A stretch of DNA of 64,000 nt from the NCBI GenBank assembly GCA_030141605.1, contig JAQGDQ010000746.1:1-64000 (forward strand), read 5' to 3'. The position numbers and the translations under genes are program-made. The notes under the pieces are model-generated. The model did no database searches. It was not told where the DNA came from and was given only the letters and a program-made list of their open reading frames with translations. This document shows, one piece after another, positions 60,177 to 64,000 of this stretch; the first letter of the stretch is position 1, and each line of letters opens with the position of its first letter. This DNA comes from Tubiluchus corallicola. Lineage: Eukaryota > Priapulida > Priapulimorpha > Priapulimorphida > Tubiluchidae.

Positions 60177-60868
60177 TTAAAGCACAAGAAAACCCTTCAT
60201 AAACATAAAACTTAAAAAATTCGTCTGGATATTTTATATCACTTACATACTGCTTTTTTACGTACAGGACTTCAATTAGCAGTAACGCTGAATAAAACAT
60301 GTAAATTTAAACTCCCTCGATGACCGTTAGACGCAGCCATTTTTACGACAAGTCATTTGAAACAAGTTTAGATAATGTTTTGTAAAGTTTGAAAAAATAA
60401 TCAGAGCATTCGTAGGGCTCAAGTCACTAACTGAGTAAAATTTTTAATTACTGTATCTTGTCAAGAAGATTAAAAATGCGTTTTTGGTTAGTGGGTGGTG
60501 CACCCTGGTGGGTGAGTCAACGACATTTTACCAATTGATGAAACATTTTAAATAATCAAAAATTTTCTTTTCTAGTTAGATAAGTCTTTCTAGCAGGTAA
60601 GCGAACTGCTAAGTAATATAGATTTGCATGGAAAGTTTTTGGGACATAATTTAACATTGCCTTTTTGTTCCTGTAATTTACCTTTGCGTAGTCACGCATG
60701 TAATGGCGACTTCTGAACAGTGTTGCGGAGATTTAAAATGAAAACAAACAAAAATTCCTTTCGATGCGAGTAAAATATATGTATAAAATTGCTTAAAAAA
60801 GTAATGCAATTTTTTAAGGCGATTTTTCTGAAACCTACTTCAGGTGCCCCTTTTCTTGTCCTTTAACC
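60177..60868. mobile_element. Interspersed repeat family F (full copy) in the putative 3' UTR
   Basis: Closest partner of 35994-36672 along its full length (GCACAAGAAAACCCTTC, CTCGATGACCGTTAGACG, GGTTAGTGGGTGGTGCACC). Confidence 0.8.
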
Positions 60869-62016
60869 TTTAAAGCGTAAAATCAGTCGTTGTGATAACT
60901 TTAAGTAGACCTGCAGCTCATACTTGTGATGAACATTTCGCACAGAATCAAACTATTTTATCCACATTTTTATGCTGTGCTTATGAAACACTATGATAAG
61001 TAAATATTTCATAAGATGATTTGTAAATACTAAATTTCTATATTTGAGAATCTCCTATAAGTTTTTTTTGTGTGTTGTGTTTTGGCAATTCGTGGACATT
61101 AAAGAATGGCACGGGTCCCAAGTAATCATATAAACATTCTTGGAAAATTTTGTATTAATTCTGATGAATGTTAGCATGTAGTATTACTTTGAACTGCTTT
61201 TCAGTTTGCTATAGCTACTCTTGCAGAGGTAGCAGCATGATATTGTTTTATAATAGGCTTATTTTGTTATATGCAGCGCCGTTACATTTTCTGTGTTACA
61301 TTTTGTTGTTATAGTATTTGTTAATACCATTTGGTATTTTTTCAATATCTAGTCACTTCATCGCTGTTAGGCATAAATCCGGAGCAGGCAGGGCTTTAGA
61401 GAGGTCACTGCCATTCCGTAAAATTTTACTTTGTGTTTTCTAACTGGTGTTATGTGTACTAATTCTTTTTCTATTTTTGTGTCCATGTAATTCTGTTTGC
61501 CTTATGCAAAATGCCAAATTCAAGGTTCTTGAAAATATATTTGTTATATTTGCATTTTGTGATGTAAACACGTTTTGATAAACTTTTTTATATTTTCTCA
61601 GACTTACTGTCACGTAACAATTTTAAAGTAATCATATTACATTCCATTTATAACAAATGTGTCATTTTTGCTATAGATATTCTACTCTTTGCATTATTAA
61701 GCTGTTGTGAATATTGTGTAAATTTGAGTTTAAAAAAGTTTATAAAGCAATGAAGTTGATTCAAACAATTTTCCCGGTGGGACATTAAAATTTGTAGAAC
61801 TAAAAACAGTTAATTATCAGCTTGCTGTAAAAAATTTTAGATATTTTTTGTAAGTTTAAGAGATACATTAAATTTTGTTTCTGTGGCATGTAAGTGATAC
61901 AATTTAATATTACATTTTTTTGAAAATTTGCATTGTATCTTAAATAGCTAGGCTGTAATTATGCAATTAACATGCATTTGATAGGCACTTATTCTTGAAA
62001 TTAATCTCATTCTAAT
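60869..62016 (+). other. Putative 3' UTR of the PY-protein gene
   Basis: T-rich sequence free of tandem arrays and of long ORFs, unlike most non-coding parts of the window. Assignment as UTR is inference. Confidence 0.3.
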
Positions 62017-62505
62017 TAGTGTTTGCTGCAGATACACTTTTTTGCCGGATAGCGAATACCGGATATCATCGGATATTTTCTCAGATTGTTTTCTGGACTC
62101 GGATTATAACCGGAGAGGTTGGCTAAGTTTGGATCGAATATGCAGATCAGTCCAGATAATGAAACATTTGTAAATGTTTGCAAACTTTATTCATTTTCAT
62201 TTAGTCTATCATCTTAAACGACCTAGCTCGAAGATCCGCCATATTACCGCATACAAATAAAAAAATATGTGTGTAAAATGTTTGTCCTGAAAACACAAAC
62301 ATAGGCTAAAAGATCTATAAGTTTTTTGGTAATATTTTATATATTTTCAGCTGTTAAATTATTCGAAAACCGTTTTCAATTGCACGTTCCGGATAGCGAA
62401 TATTTGCGAAAATCAAATTTTTATAACTATCGGATAATATCGGATACAAACACCTGCAAAATATCACCGTTCTCAGATACGAATTGGATATCTGCAGCAA
62501 CACTA
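62017..62505. mobile_element. Inverted-repeat element, family L
   Basis: Left end TAGTGTTTGCTGCAGATAC and right end GGATATCTGCAGCAACACTA are close inverses; the interior repeats CGGATAGCGAATA and CGGATAATATCGGATA. The target duplication is unclear. Confidence 0.7.
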
Positions 62506-63289
62506 ATATTTTAGTTTACATTACTACTAGTTTCACTTGCAGTTTTGATTGTAGCATGTATGTTGTGTGCAAAGATTTTATACTTCACAAATGTGATGGT
62601 TTGTGATGTCTTGTCATTCCTACACCACGAGAAAGAAATTAGTCTTATTATTGCGTTTATTTTTCTACTTTCTGTTTTATACATCGTGAATGTGCAAGTA
62701 TCGACAGTAAATTATTTTATCTCTGCTGTCGTAATTAGTTGTAATATGTCTACCTCCGACTCTACCAACAAGTATAACGATAGGTAATGTTTTCGGTACG
62801 AGTTTTTATCATTGATATTTTTGGATATACACTTTACGCGAATTGTTCTCTCTTCTGTAAGTAGGTATTGCTAAGAAGGAGGTCACATAATCTCAGTCTG
62901 TAATTGTTGAGCACTAGCAGGCATTTGTTGAGCTTTGAACTGCCTTACTTACAGATAGGTTAAACTATGTTTACTTGTTTACATTCTCTAGGTACAGAGT
63001 GTTATCTCAATGTCTGTACTTGCACAATTGACAGTGCTCACGGATACTGTGTTGTGAGTTTTTTGCTATATTCTCTTATAGAATATCTTCGGTTGTGTTT
63101 TTTGGAACATCATTTTGAACTAAAGAAAGTTTGCTTATGAAATACCGAGAGATTTACCTATTTTTTCTGTATTTATATTGTATTTTCAAGGTGCTTTGCA
63201 TTAAACCTTGTGTATTAGCTCAATGCACTAACTTTACTGATATGGTGCAGTACAAGTTGGATTTGGTCTGTGTATTTTTCCGCTAACAT

Positions 63290-63310
63290 CTAATAAATGC
63301 TCGAAAATAA
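63290..63310 (+). terminator. Candidate distal poly(A) signals of the PY-protein gene
   Basis: Two AATAAA signals about 13 bases apart, at roughly 63292 and 63306. From 60870 to here the DNA has few tandem repeats and no ORF of note, as in a long AT-rich 3' UTR. A 3.7-kb UTR is inferred, and it would contain two repeat elements. Confidence 0.35.
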
Positions 63311-63517
63311 AGTGAAAAATTATTTGTGTTTTTCGTGTTTTCGTATAAGATAACTACGATAATGACCTCTTCAACTTTTGCAAGTTTTTTGTGCTTGAAT
63401 GGCATCATATAACTTCATCTTTTACACAGAAGTGCATAATATGCATTTGCTACAGTGGATTCTACATTGTGTTTGCCACAGTTGCGTTGATAATATATTT
63501 TCTTCTTCTTCAATGAA

Positions 63518-63830
63518 TCACACGTCCAGGGACATGATTCTGCTCACCTCTCTATGCCAGGACTCCCTACACGCTGCAATGCCCCAGGTGCATTTATTTC
63601 TAAGGATCAATGTTGAAGTGTTTAAATCTTTCTGTGCAAAATCTAAATATGTTAACATTTGTCCTCCTGCAGGTTTTTTAGCTGGTGCTATTGCTTGTTG
63701 AAGAGCTATCTTCACTGGAATATCATCAGGTAGTCTAAGCATATGTCCAATCCATCTTAAACGGCGTCTTTTTATTTTTCTTGTCCAAGGTTCTTCTTTT
63801 ATTTTTTTAATATATTTTCAATTCAGCATG
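63518..63830 (-). pseudogene. C-terminal fragment of a non-LTR retrotransposon polyprotein
   Basis: Minus strand reads RRRLRWIGHMLRLPDDIPVK, then a Pro/Lys-rich linker, YLDFAQKDL and finally CRESWHREVSRI. The RRLRWxGHxxRMxD ... DL ... DRxxWRxxV order is typical of the C-terminus after the reverse transcriptase in many LINEs. Confidence 0.75.
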
Positions 63831-64000
63831 CTTAGTACTGAGAGTAATTGCAGTGTTACAACAAAGTGTAAATTTTGAATCTGACGAGCTAGCGTTATTT
63901 AAAGCCCTAGACAAAAACTTTCCACATTGATGCTATGGTTATTATTGAAGTTCCACCAAGCGACACTCAAATGGATGGAGTGTTAGCTGTAGGAGGTACA

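Noticed and set aside
62326-62787. Two ORFs of 62 and 80 codons near 62.3-62.8 kb
   Set aside because: The first overlaps an inverted-repeat element; the second is hydrophobic but has no recognisable family, splice context or conservation evidence.

Overview
This is eukaryotic, clearly metazoan DNA: AT-rich, with genes split into short exons by GT-AG introns and very dense in minisatellites, microsatellites, short inverted-repeat transposons and decayed non-LTR retrotransposons. There are no operons or prokaryotic signals. The presence of DNAAF5 (motile-cilium dynein assembly) implies an animal with motile cilia. The repeat style suggests a marine invertebrate, possibly a lophotrochozoan, but that is only an impression.

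Layout. (1) 3141-29966, + strand: the last 13 coding exons of DNAAF5/HEATR2, about 620 residues of HEAT repeats. Every exon joins in phase, the protein ends at a TGA and an AATAAA follows at 30005. The N-terminal third lies upstream of the window. (2) 18507-20090, - strand: an intact, intronless RIOK3 kinase gene nested antisense inside the 7.9-kb DNAAF5 intron. (3) 30038-35640: gene-free stretch between the convergent DNAAF5 and CCNF 3' ends, filled by hAT-like and TA-flanked inverted-repeat elements and a 1.65-kb tandem array. (4) 35719-54112, - strand: cyclin F (CCNF), 12 phase-consistent coding exons carrying the F-box, both cyclin folds and a short basic C-terminus. One exon (52856-52962) was found only by filling the gap in the protein. 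A 7-base first coding exon at 54511-54517 is tentative. (5) 55625-56600: a decayed LINE reverse transcriptase. (6) 59008-59625, + strand: a single-exon ORF for a 205-residue protein with two membrane segments and three PY motifs, followed by a possible long 3' UTR reaching 63300. (7) 63518-63830: a LINE fragment on the - strand.

How the parts relate. DNAAF5 preassembles axonemal dynein arms in the cytoplasm. Cyclin F is the SCF substrate receptor that controls centrosome duplication and the cell cycle in vertebrates. RIOK3 is an atypical kinase of ribosome maturation and innate signalling. The PY protein is probably a membrane adaptor for NEDD4-type ubiquitin ligases. Nothing here indicates a co-regulated cluster.

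The most unusual properties are structural. Three minisatellites have grown out of 5' splice sites, so copies of the donor are stacked in the intron, and an 83-bp repeat copies the end of the PY-protein coding sequence and its stop. An 800-bp sense-strand GTAA array presents well over 100 copies of the U1-complementary motif. Inverted copies of one repeat bracket two CCNF exons. A 3'-end hairpin with covarying stem bases recurs in four retroelement tails.
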